A stretch of 64,000 nt of DNA from Bacteroidota bacterium. GTDB taxonomy: Bacteria > Bacteroidota > Ignavibacteria > UBA10030 > UBA8401. The translations under genes and the position numbers were made by a program. Each line of letters opens with the position of its first letter. The first letter of the stretch is position 1. The DNA is taken from the NCBI GenBank assembly GCA_008933835.1, contig WBUG01000010.1, positions 1 through 64,000 of the forward strand. Reading direction: 5' to 3'. Positions 37,976-46,945 of the stretch are shown piece after piece. Under the pieces are notes generated by a model, which saw only the letters and a list, made by a program, of their open reading frames with translations, had not been told where the DNA came from and searched no databases.

Positions 37976-38494
37976 TCACACCAGGAAGGAGGCCAGGGCG
38001 TAGGAAGAAGAGCCCAGAACGACGCCCATCAGCACGTCGCTCGGGTAGTGGACCCCCAGATAGACGCGGGAAACGCCGATGAGCAGTGCCAGGGCCGCCA
38101 TCACCGGCGCCAGCGCGGGGAGCGCGGCGCTAAACAGGAGCGCTGCCACGGTCGCGGCCGCTGTGTGCCCGGAGGGGAAGCTGAACTCGTCCGGAGGCTC
38201 CACCAGATTCTGAATGCCGGGCATGGCGTGGCAGGGACGCTTTCGGGTGGTGAGCTGCTTGATGGTCTTGTAGAGGGAGAGTTCGATCGCGAACGCGAGA
38301 AGTCCGGTGAGCAGCCAATCGGAGCCTGCGTCGGTCACGAAGAACAGCGCCGCGCTCAGCATGGCCCACAGATATCCGTCCCCCGCCTTCGTCACGAAGC
38401 GCATCAGCCGCGTCAGACCCTTCCCCCTCCGCGCGATGATGCGCAGGATGGCGCTCTCGTCCCACCCGATGATCCGCTGCCGTATCTGCTCCAT
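37976..38494 (-). CDS. PAP2 superfamily phosphatase
   Basis: 172 aa; KQLTTRKRPC, FSFPSGHTAAATVAALL, SRVYLGVHYPSDVLMGVVLG. Confidence 0.92.
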   Translation of the reverse strand: MEQIRQRIIGWDESAILRIIARRGKGLTRLMRFVTKAGDGYLWAMLSAALFFVTDAGSDWLLTGLLAFAIELSLYKTIKQLTTRKRPCHAMPGIQNLVEPPDEFSFPSGHTAAATVAALLFSAALPALAPVMAALALLIGVSRVYLGVHYPSDVLMGVVLGSSSYALASFLV

Positions 38495-38583
38495 GGTCCT
38501 TCCTTCTCCGTTCTGTGCCGCAAAGATGGCGAAAAGACGTTATGGATGTGTTAGCGGAGTGTTATCGATGTGTGAAGAGAATT

Positions 38584-38655
38584 TGATAATCAACAACTGA
38601 ATCAATTGTATGATCTGATGATTGAGGGATTGAATGATTGAAAAAGTGAAATTAT
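38584..38655. repeat. degenerate octamer-phased array (TGATGATT/GAATGATT)
   Basis: tgataatc aacaactg aatcaatt gtatgatc tgatgatt gagggatt gaatgatt gaaaaagt gaaattat. Confidence 0.6.
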
Positions 38656-38741
38656 CAGAGAACGGGAGGTGAGAAAACGGTTGCACGCTTCTCACGACAT
38701 CCAATTTGAAAATTTTTACTTCTTCCGGAGGACAAATAAAA

Positions 38742-38769
38742 AAGGTCCTTCCGGGGGAGAAAGGACCTT
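38742..38769 (-). terminator. rho-independent terminator of hybrid kinase gene
   Basis: aaggtcctt...aaggacctt stem followed on the minus strand by TTTTTTATTT. Confidence 0.88.
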
Positions 38770-38796
38770 CAGCGAGTATGAGGAGGGGAGGTGCGG

Positions 38797-40770
38797 TTAT
38801 GGGGTGTTGCGGAACTGTTCCACCGTCCGCCGCAGGAGGTCGAACTGCATCGGTTTCTGCAGGAAGACGGTCCGTTGGTCGAGCCGGTTGCGGATATCAT
38901 GATCGGCGCCGGAGATGAGGATGGCCGGCGTCCGTTTCGTCTTTTCCAGGCCGCGCATGCGCTCGATGAGCTCCAGCCCGTCCATGCCCGGCATATTCAG
39001 GTCGGTGAGCAGCAGGTCGGGCGCGTCGGATTCGATGTACGCGAGCGCTTCGGCCCCTGTCGCGGCGAAGAGGATGCGCGCGTCCGGCGAGAGGCGTTTC
39101 ATGAACCGGGAGAGGATGAGCCGGTTCCCCTGCTGGTCGTCCACGATGAGCACGGTGCCGCAGCAGGGAGCGGAGGTCTTCGGGAAGGTGAGGCGGAACT
39201 CGGTCCCCTCCCCCGCTCCGGAGCGCACTTCGATGGTGCCGTTGTGCTGCTTCATGATCTCGGCGCACATCGGCAGTCCGAGCCCCGTCCCCGCCTCGCC
39301 GTGGAGCCCTTCACGGGTGTACTTCTCCTCCACTTTGAAGAGCTTCGGCAGGTCTTCCGCCGGGATGCCGGTGCCGGTGTCGGTCACCGTCAGCACGGTG
39401 CCGGAGGAGGTGTCGATGGCCACGCCCAGCTCCACGGTGCCGCCGGCCGGGGTGAACTTCAGCGCGTTCCCCGTCAGGTTCATCAGCAGCTGACGGAAGA
39501 GCGCCTCGTCCGCCGTGACCGTGGTGCCCTCCGGCACGGCGGAGCGGAGCGTGACCTTGTGACGGTGCGCCAGACCCAGCAGCGCCGAGACCACCTCGCC
39601 GGCGACGGTCCGCACGTTCACCGGCGCCGGGTTCACCCGCACACGGCCGGTCTCAAGCTTGGACCAATCGAGCAGTGAGTTGACCAGCGCGAGCTGCTGC
39701 TGCGCCGCATCGTTGATGAAACCGATGTATTCGAGCTTCTCCTTGTCCGTGAGGGACTGGAAATCGTTCTTCAGCAGGTCGCAGAAACCGAGGATGGAGC
39801 CGAACGGGGACCGCAGGTCGTGCGCGATGACCGCCAGCAGCTTGTCCTTCTGCGCGTTGGACCGCGTCAGTTCCTCCTTCGTCGCTTCGAGACTGCGGAT
39901 GGTCGCCTGGATCTGCTGCTCCATCTCCTTCCGTTCCGTGATGTCCTCCAGCGCCCCTTCGAATCCCGACACCGCGCCGGTCGCGTCGCGCAGCGTGCGC
40001 GTGTGCGCGAGCACCACGATGACGGCGCCGTTCCGTTTCTTGAGCATCAGTTCCACGGGACCGGACAGACGGCCGGAGCGCAGGTCCTCGTAGAACCTCT
40101 TCCGCTGGTCCGCATGGAGGTACACGTCGCGCGCAAGGTCCAGCGACAGCAGCTCGTCCACCGTATCGTAGTCCAGCAGACGCATCATGGCGGTGTTGGC
40201 GTTCGTCAGCTTCCCTTCCACGCTGGAGGTGTAGAGCGGCAGCACCGAGTTCTGGAACAGCGCGCGGTACTGGTTCTCGCTCCGGCGCAGCGATTCGTCC
40301 CACCGTTTCCGCTCGCCGATGTCGCGGTACTCGGTCAGCACGAACACCTCGTCCGCCGAATCCACCAGCACGGAGGTGATCACCTCCGCGTCCATCCGGC
40401 GTCCGCCGGAGAAATGGAGCTCCGTCTCGTACCGCTGCGTGAGCGAGCGTTCCTTCACCTGGCGTTTGTACTCCTCCATCACGAGTCCGCGGTCGATGGT
40501 GTGGTGGAGGAAGACGATGAAGGGAAGGTTCACCAGGTCCGGTTCGTTCATGCCGGACATCGCGCAGAACGCTTCGTTCACCGCGACGATGGTCCCGTCA
40601 CTGTCGGTCAGCAGCATGCCGTCGTGCGTGTGGTCCCACACCATCTCCAGCAGGTCCGTCGTGACCCGTTCAGAACGGTAGAACGAATAGTTGGATAACG
40701 ATTCCTCGGACTGGATCTGAGGTTCGTTCTGCAGGATGGAAATGACCTTTGCGGTCGTTGCCGATTGATT
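38797..40770 (-). CDS. PAS-containing hybrid sensor histidine kinase (PAS-PAS-HisKA-HATPase_c-REC)
   Basis: H-box IAHDLRSPFGSILGFCDLL; NLTGNALKFTPAGG; DTGTGIP; C-terminal receiver VLIVDDQQGNRLIL...DLLLTDLNMPGMDG. Confidence 0.92.
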   Translation of the reverse strand, partial: NQSATTAKVISILQNEPQIQSEESLSNYSFYRSERVTTDLLEMVWDHTHDGMLLTDSDGTIVAVNEAFCAMSGMNEPDLVNLPFIVFLHHTIDRGLVMEEYKRQVKERSLTQRYETELHFSGGRRMDAEVITSVLVDSADEVFVLTEYRDIGERKRWDESLRRSENQYRALFQNSVLPLYTSSVEGKLTNANTAMMRLLDYDTVDELLSLDLARDVYLHADQRKRFYEDLRSGRLSGPVELMLKKRNGAVIVVLAHTRTLRDATGAVSGFEGALEDITERKEMEQQIQATIRSLEATKEELTRSNAQKDKLLAVIAHDLRSPFGSILGFCDLLKNDFQSLTDKEKLEYIGFINDAAQQQLALVNSLLDWSKLETGRVRVNPAPVNVRTVAGEVVSALLGLAHRHKVTLRSAVPEGTTVTADEALFRQLLMNLTGNALKFTPAGGTVELGVAIDTSSGTVLTVTDTGTGIPAEDLPKLFKVEEKYTREGLHGEAGTGLGLPMCAEIMKQHNGTIEVRSGAGEGTEFRLTFPKTSAPCCGTVLIVDDQQGNRLILSRFMKRLSPDARILFAATGAEALAYIESDAPDLLLTDLNMPGMDGLELIERMRGLEKTKRTPAILISGADHDIRNRLDQRTVFLQKPMQFDLLRRTVEQFRNTP

Positions 40771-40875
40771 CATGACTTCCCCCGTCATTGAATTGAACTC
40801 GCTGTGCCGTTTAAGAGCAACGGGGGTGCCGGAGAATAACGGCGATTTTTAAGGATTTTGCCCGGTTTGAGATAG

Positions 40876-40904
40876 GGGTAGATTGTAGATTCTACAATCT
40901 ACCC
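40876..40904. repeat. perfect 29-bp palindrome, 14-bp arms and 1-nt centre
   Basis: gggtagattgtaga t tctacaatctaccc. Confidence 0.95.
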
Positions 40905-41090
40905 AAGCTCGAAGGGGTTTTGAGCGGTCAGGGCGTGTCGGAGCGGTCAGAAGTGTCTAGCTATGACACGACAAAGATGATATTGACATAGGATTCAGGA
41001 TTCACAGAGCGCAACGCCGAGCATCGGGTCATGATGGACGATTCTTGGCGTCGCACGACGTCCGGTTCAGCATGTACTCCATAGCGATGG

Positions 41091-41876
41091 TCAGAACGGA
41101 TAGGAGATGGTGAGGATCGGCGGCACAGGGGCGGGACCGCCGGAAGCGGCCGTGAAGGAGTTCTCGTCATTGCGGTGGAGGTACGGGATGGCGAGTCCGA
41201 TAGCGGTGCCGGCGACGGCGCCAACGAGCACATCGGTGGGATAGTGCGCCCCCGCATCGTACCGCAGATAGCCCACTCCGCCGGCGGAGAGGAGCGCTCC
41301 CGTCCACACGTACGGTACGGAACGGCTCCCCCGGTGATGACGGTCGTAGACGGCCGCCAGAAAGACCGCCGACGCGAACGCGAACGTGGTGTGACCGGAG
41401 AAGAACGAACGCGAAGGGTCGCTTCGCTCCTTCACCTCGAACGGAACGTCGGGATTGTAGACGAGCGGCCGGTACCGGAGCACCGGTCCTTTGGCGAATG
41501 ATGGGACGAAGGCGGCGTACGTCATGGTCTCGAGGTACATCAGCGTGAACGTCCCCCACCCCTTCCGCACGTCGGCGTCCGCCAGCAGCACGAGCGGTGC
41601 GCCGATGGTGATGCCGACGAGCCAGTCGCTGGCCGTTGCGCTCGCTTCGGAGTAGTTGTACGTCGCGCTCCGGTCGAACCGGTTCACCGCGGAACGGTCC
41701 AGTCCCGCGACGACCTCCCGCGTGAGCGGACGGAGCGTATCATCCAGGGCGGACGCAGCGAATGCCGTCGCGACGCCGGCACCAAAGATGATGCCGTCCC
41801 TCCCCCAGGAGCTCCGGAACGGTTCCTGTGCGGAGGCGGTGATCGTGACGAACAACAGCGGAACGATGAACTTCAT
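41091..41876 (-). CDS. PAP2 superfamily phosphatase, exported
   Basis: 261 aa; signal peptide MKFIVPLLFVTITASAQ; RYRPLVYNPD, SFFSGHTTFAFASAVFLA, YDAGAHYPTDVLVGAVAG. Confidence 0.88.
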   Translation of the reverse strand: MKFIVPLLFVTITASAQEPFRSSWGRDGIIFGAGVATAFAASALDDTLRPLTREVVAGLDRSAVNRFDRSATYNYSEASATASDWLVGITIGAPLVLLADADVRKGWGTFTLMYLETMTYAAFVPSFAKGPVLRYRPLVYNPDVPFEVKERSDPSRSFFSGHTTFAFASAVFLAAVYDRHHRGSRSVPYVWTGALLSAGGVGYLRYDAGAHYPTDVLVGAVAGTAIGLAIPYLHRNDENSFTAASGGPAPVPPILTISYPF

Positions 41877-42013
41877 AGAGCGGACCGGGTTCGTATCGGA
41901 TGCATGGTGAGGATGCTGTTCATGCCGGAGGGATCATTGTGCTTCTCCTCCGTGCTTCATGGTAAAACAAAACATCCTCATTATCAATCCTGTCCGCTCC
42001 GCCTCCGGCCCCG

Positions 42014-44560
42014 TCACGGCATCGCGCGGTCCTGCGCCATCGCCGGGGTCTCGCGCTTGCTCTGCCAGACGGCCCACGCGATGGAGAACGCGCAGAGCAG
42101 GGCGACCGCCAGTCCGACCAGCCGCGCCGAATGCTCGCCGACGGAGGGGTCGATAAGGTTGTAGCGCAGCACCAGCCCGAGCGTCAGCAGGCTCACCATG
42201 TTCATCACCTTGATGAGCGGATTCACCGCCGGTCCGGCGGTGTCCTTCAGCGGGTCGCCCACCGTATCCCCCGTGACCGCCGCTTTGTGCGCCTCGGAGC
42301 CTTTGCCGCCGTAGATGCCGTCCTCGATCATCTTCTTCGCGTTGTCCCATGCGCCGCCGGCGTTGGACATGAAGACGGCGATGAGCTGTCCCACCAGGAT
42401 CATCCCCGCCAGGAATCCGCCGAGCGCGTACGGACCGAGCAGGAAACCGACGCACACCGGCGCCATCATGGCGAGCACGCCGGGACCGATCAGCTCCTTC
42501 TGCGCGGTGTTGGTGCAGATGTCCACCACGCGGCCGTAGTCCGGCTTCTTCGTGCCGTCCCAGATCTGCGGGTCACGGAACTGGACGCGGCATTCGTTCA
42601 CGATGTCGAACGCGGCGCGCCCCACCGCACGGATGAGCATGCTGCTGAAGAGGAACGGCACCGCGCCGCCGATGAGGAAGCCGATGAAGACGACCGGGTC
42701 GGCGATGGTGAGCCGTCCCGCTTCCGTCACGTACTGCAGGATGGTCATCTGGTCGATCTTGTCCTCGCTGCCGACGGCGATGACGGCGATGAAACTGGAG
42801 AAGAGGGAGACCGCGGCGATGACGGCGGAACCGATGGCGATCCCCTTCGTCTCCGCCTTGGTGGTGTTGCCGACCGCGTCGAGGTCCGCCAGGATCTGCC
42901 GCGCCCGCTTGTAGCTGCCCGCCTCCCGCCGCTCCATCTCCTCCGGCTCGTACCCCATCTCGCCGATGCCGTTGGCGTTGTCCGCCACGGGACCGAACAC
43001 GTCCATCGAAATGGTGTTGCCGGTCAGCGTCAGCATGCCGATGCCGACCATGGCGACGCCGTAGGCGACGAAGAGGGGGGGCGTTCCCGCGAACACGAGC
43101 ACCGTCAGCAGGATGGTGACGGCGATGACCAGGATGGTGACGACGGTGCTCTCGTAGCCGACCGCGAACCCCTGGATGATGTTCGTGGCGTGGCCGGTCT
43201 GGCACGCCCGCGCCAGCGACCGCACCGGTGCATGACCGGTGTGCGTGTAGTAGCTCGTCACCTTGTTCAGCACGATGGCGAGCAGCACGCCGATGAAGCA
43301 GGCGATGGCGGGACGCATGTCGAGGCCCGGCACGCCGAAGTTCGCCCAGAACGCCGGTGCTGTCGGATCCATCGCCCAGAACTCCGCCGGCGCCTCCTTC
43401 AGCACGCCGGGAAAGCGGAGGTACAGGAAGCCGAGCACGATGAACCCCGTCACGCTGATGGCGGAACCGATCCAGAATCCGCGGTGCACGCTGTGCAGGG
43501 CGGTGTCGGACGTGTCCTCCTTCCCCGCCTTCACGGAGTAGGTCGAGACGATGGAGCCCAGCACGCCGATCCCCCGGACGAGCAGCGGGAAGATGACGCC
43601 GATGTGCCCGAAGCTGGCCATGCCGAGGATCATCGCGGCGACCATGGTCACCTCGTAGCTCTCGAAGATGTCGGCGGACATTCCGGCGCAGTCCCCCACA
43701 TTGTCCCCCACGTTGTCCGCGATGGTCGCAGCGTTGCGCGGGTCGTCCTCCGGGATGTCCTGTTCGATCTTGCCGACGAGATCGGCGCCGACGTCCGCCG
43801 CCTTGGTGTAGATGCCCCCTCCCACGCGCATGAAGAGCGCGAGCAGCGTTCCGCCGAACCCGAAGCCGAGCAGCGCTTCGTACGCCTGCTCCCCGAAGAT
43901 GATGAAGATGACCGTTCCGCCGAGCAGTCCGAGCCCGTCCGTCAGCATGCCGGTGACGGTGCCGGTGCGGTAGCCGAGCTGCATCGCTTCGCCGTAGCTG
44001 CGCGTCGCGGCGGCCGCCACGCGAAGATTACCGGTGGTCGCCAGCCGCATCCCGACGAAGCCCACCGTCCAGCTGAAGAGCGCGCCGACGAAGAACGACG
44101 CCGCGCGCCCCCACCGGAACGCATCGACGGTGCCGGAGTACGTGAGGAGCAGGAGGAGCGTGAGCAGAAGGATGAGCGGACCGATCTTCCGGAACTGCGC
44201 CCCGAGGTACGCGTTCGAACCCTCGCGAACGGCCGAGGCGATCTCCCGCATCTTCGCCGTCCCCTGGTCCGCCTTCAGCACCTGCGACGCCAGCAGGGCG
44301 GCATAGATGAGCCCCGCGACGGCGATGAGGAGGACGACGAACAGCATGGCGACCTCCAGCGGCGCGAAGGTGGTGTTCTCCGCGAACATGGGGAACGGCA
44401 CGAAGTGCGCTCCCTCAGCGGAGGCGTGCGCCGGAGGCGTCCGGTCCTGGCCGAAACCCGGCTGCCAGAAGTACGCCGCTCCAAAGAGGAGCATCATCAG
44501 CATCAGGTATCGCCGCCGGGCAGCGGCGGTGAGTTTGAACATCCGGTTGAAATATTTCAT
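42014..44560 (-). CDS. hppA: membrane-bound proton-translocating pyrophosphatase, predicted K+-independent
   Basis: 848 aa; GGGIYTKAADVGADLVGKIEQDIPEDDPRNAATIADNVGDNVGDCAGMSADIFESY; GNTTKAETKG; GGAWDNAKKMIEDG. Confidence 0.96.
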   Translation of the reverse strand: MKYFNRMFKLTAAARRRYLMLMMLLFGAAYFWQPGFGQDRTPPAHASAEGAHFVPFPMFAENTTFAPLEVAMLFVVLLIAVAGLIYAALLASQVLKADQGTAKMREIASAVREGSNAYLGAQFRKIGPLILLLTLLLLLTYSGTVDAFRWGRAASFFVGALFSWTVGFVGMRLATTGNLRVAAAATRSYGEAMQLGYRTGTVTGMLTDGLGLLGGTVIFIIFGEQAYEALLGFGFGGTLLALFMRVGGGIYTKAADVGADLVGKIEQDIPEDDPRNAATIADNVGDNVGDCAGMSADIFESYEVTMVAAMILGMASFGHIGVIFPLLVRGIGVLGSIVSTYSVKAGKEDTSDTALHSVHRGFWIGSAISVTGFIVLGFLYLRFPGVLKEAPAEFWAMDPTAPAFWANFGVPGLDMRPAIACFIGVLLAIVLNKVTSYYTHTGHAPVRSLARACQTGHATNIIQGFAVGYESTVVTILVIAVTILLTVLVFAGTPPLFVAYGVAMVGIGMLTLTGNTISMDVFGPVADNANGIGEMGYEPEEMERREAGSYKRARQILADLDAVGNTTKAETKGIAIGSAVIAAVSLFSSFIAVIAVGSEDKIDQMTILQYVTEAGRLTIADPVVFIGFLIGGAVPFLFSSMLIRAVGRAAFDIVNECRVQFRDPQIWDGTKKPDYGRVVDICTNTAQKELIGPGVLAMMAPVCVGFLLGPYALGGFLAGMILVGQLIAVFMSNAGGAWDNAKKMIEDGIYGGKGSEAHKAAVTGDTVGDPLKDTAGPAVNPLIKVMNMVSLLTLGLVLRYNLIDPSVGEHSARLVGLAVALLCAFSIAWAVWQSKRETPAMAQDRAMP

Positions 44561-44594
44561 AGGGATCGTTCCGTCATGGTTGAATGAAGTGCGG

Positions 44595-45365
44595 TTAAGA
44601 GAGAGATTCCGTGGCCGAGCGCCACCATTTGGCGTGGTTCACTTCCAGTTCCCGCCGTTCCGGGAAGGGATAGTGCCTGATGCCGGTCTGGTCGCCGATG
44701 AAGAAACCGCGCCGGATGGTCCGGAAGAACCCGTGGACGCGCGGAGAACGCGAGACGGTCTTGGAGGGTTTGCCGGAGCCCTGCTCCAGCTCCTTCACGC
44801 AGTCGATGATGTGCATCGGATCGGCGTACGGCAGATATCCGGCGAGGCGGCCGGTTTCGTCGCGGTCCAGCAGCATGTCCGCGAAGAAGATGCGCGGAAC
44901 GGAGATGGGGTTCGCGGGGTCGGTGAGGAACGTCGCGAACTTCGATGGAGCGAGGGCCGAGACGACCATCGGCGAGACGGGACAGAGCTCGTCGTACAGG
45001 TTCACCCCCGGTTCCTCCTTCGCCGTGTAACCGTCCGCCTGCAGCGCCAGTACCCGGCCGTCCGCCGTCACGAGGTAGAGCGGACCGAACGCGCCGAGGT
45101 CGATATGCTCGAGCACGCGGTAGATGCTGATGTACTTGCTCCGCTTCGGACTGCCGTCGGGGTGCGGAACGCAGCGCTGTTCGATGTCGTCCAGCCGGAA
45201 GAACCCGCCGCGAAGAGCGGCGCGGTCGATCTCGAAGAAGAGCACGTTGCCCCGGGTGTTCTTCTGCGTCCCGACCGCCATGTAGCGTCCGAACGCTTCC
45301 GGTTCCAGGTGCGAGGCGACGAGCGCTTCGCAGCGGTTGCATAACATATAGAGATGGATCTGCAT
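44595..45365 (-). CDS. conserved hypothetical protein
   Basis: MQIHLYMLCNRCEALVASHLEPEAFGRYMAVGTQKN...; coding-like composition; no family recognised. Confidence 0.65.
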   Translation of the reverse strand: MQIHLYMLCNRCEALVASHLEPEAFGRYMAVGTQKNTRGNVLFFEIDRAALRGGFFRLDDIEQRCVPHPDGSPKRSKYISIYRVLEHIDLGAFGPLYLVTADGRVLALQADGYTAKEEPGVNLYDELCPVSPMVVSALAPSKFATFLTDPANPISVPRIFFADMLLDRDETGRLAGYLPYADPMHIIDCVKELEQGSGKPSKTVSRSPRVHGFFRTIRRGFFIGDQTGIRHYPFPERRELEVNHAKWWRSATESLS

Positions 45366-45455
45366 GGCGTTTCCTCCTATGGAATGTGCTTCCGGCGATG
45401 TCACCGTCCGGTGCGGGAGATGAATTCAGATAAACTTGTAGTGTTTAAAATGAAG

Positions 45456-45482
45456 CGGGCGTTCCGCTGAACGAAACGCCCG
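45456..45482 (-). terminator. hairpin of uncertain role (terminator or leader) upstream of the hypothetical gene
   Basis: cgggcgtt...aacgcccg stem, followed on the minus strand by cttcaTTTT. Confidence 0.35.
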
Positions 45483-45882
45483 TGTCGTGGTTGCCTTCTC
45501 CGGTCACCGGCCGGAAGCAACGGTGGTCTATGAACGATACCGATGGTCACATCAAGGCGTTCATTGTACCTCTTCATTAGTCGATAAGCAAGGATGATTC
45601 CATGGTGCGCAACATGGCGTGCCGCTGCCACCGACAGCCGGACGCCGTCTCCACAATGATGTTGGAATTATTATGCAGTATGTCACTGATAACGAACATG
45701 CGCCTGTTTCACATCATAGTGCATGGAATGAGAATGTGCTTCGGAGATTGATAGTCTATAATAAAGGTGACATCTCTTCAATATTTCCGATACGGTTTAA
45801 AATAAAGAAACAGATGATAGCACTTCATCCGAGTCTTCGTTTCCATCTCTTCCTTTGTGTCTTTGTGTGATGCTCTTTTTTA

Positions 45883-46189
45883 AGTCCCCACCCGAACTCA
45901 TCCGGTATTCTCGTATTTGGTTGTAAAACCTCCTCCATCTCTCCGTAACAACCCTTGCCGCGGTCAATGTATCAAAGACCTCTCCAGTGAGCAACTCATC
46001 TCCGAGTTTACCATTGAACGATTCGATGGATCCGTTCCCCCAAGGACTTCCCGGTTCTTAGAGGACTTCAGCTTCGTGGAGGTTTGCGATGATCTGTTCT
46101 GCGGTGTGATTCTTTCGCGCCAAGGCGGGATCCCTTGCTTGTCGATCCAATATATCAAATTGGACCGGCTTGGGGGGGGGGACAGGTCA
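45883..46189 (-). mobile_element. internally deleted IS3-family element (MITE-like remnant)
   Basis: Minus strand: left end TGACCTGTCCCCCCCCCC at 46189; orfA start ARKNHTAEQIIANLHEAEVL* (46120-46058) runs straight into orfB C-terminus EPGSPWGNGSIESFNGKLGDELLTGEVFDTLTAARVVTERWRRFYNQIREY; right side ends near GGGTGGGGAC at about 45883. Confidence 0.85.
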
Positions 46190-46945
46190 GTCGCCTCCGG
46201 CAACCAGCAAGGCTCCGGAACCCTCCGAGCATCTTCCGCGTCGTAGGCTGGTGCCGTTGTCTCTGCTGATGTCACCGCGACTTCCGAGTCTTTAGTCACT
46301 TTCGTTCTTTGCGCCTTTGCGTGACATCTTTTAACATGAAGAAGGCCCTGATTTCTCAGGGCCTTCTTGTACACCCGACATCCCCCTGCGTCAGACCACA
46401 ACGAAAACGGCAGGGTCTGACTTCGGGGGATTCGGAGTCTCCCGCCTAATGTAACATCTCCACGGCGGGACGTCGCCTCCGGCAACCAGCAAGGCTCCGG
46501 AACCCTCCAGGCATCTTCCGCGTCGTAGGCTGGTGCCGTTGATTCCGCTGATGTCACCACGATTTCCGAGTCATTAGTCCCTTTCGTTCTTTGCGCCTTT
46601 GCGTGACATCTTTTAAAATGAAAAAAGGCCCTGATTTCTCAGGGCCTTCTTGTACACCCGACATCCCCCTGCGTCAGACCACAACGAAAACGATAGGGTC
46701 TGACTTCGGGGGATTCGGAGTCCCCCGCCTAATGTAACATCTCCACGGCGGGACGTCGCCTCCGGCAACCAGCAAGGCTCCGGAACCCTTCAGGCATCTT
46801 CCGCGTCGTAGGCTGGTGCCGTTGATTCCGCTGATGTCACCACGATTTCCGAGTCATTAATCCCTTTCGTTCTTTGCGCCTTTGCGTGACATCTTTTAAA
46901 ATGAAAAAGGCCCTGATTTCTCAGGGCCTTCTTGTACACCCGACA
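46190..46945. repeat. ~283-bp direct repeats, two full copies plus a partial third running into tRNA-Arg
   Basis: tcgcctccggcaaccagcaaggctccggaaccct... begins at 46191, 46473 and 46756; copies are near-identical; the third is interrupted at the tRNA 3' end. Confidence 0.95.
46907..46930 (-). terminator. terminator of tRNA-Arg, duplicated in the upstream repeat copies
   Basis: aaggccctga-tttc-tcagggcctt with TTTTTCATTTT following on the minus strand. Confidence 0.88.

Noticed and set aside
42131-44587. 818-aa plus-strand ORF opposite hppA
   Set aside because: Shadow ORF of a strongly conserved gene.
45401-45631. 76-aa minus ORF upstream of the hypothetical gene
   Set aside because: No motif or coding signature; contains a hairpin and looks like intergenic DNA.
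45964-46560. 198-aa and 92-aa ORFs containing [10 protein letters not shown]...WRVPEPCWLPEAT
   Set aside because: Produced by reading through heptad repeats, repeat units and the tRNA-Arg ([21 protein letters not shown] is a tRNA translation); not proteins.
46190-46945. CRISPR array
   Set aside because: Repeats are ~283 bp, contiguous and few, with no short repeat/spacer alternation and no cas genes.
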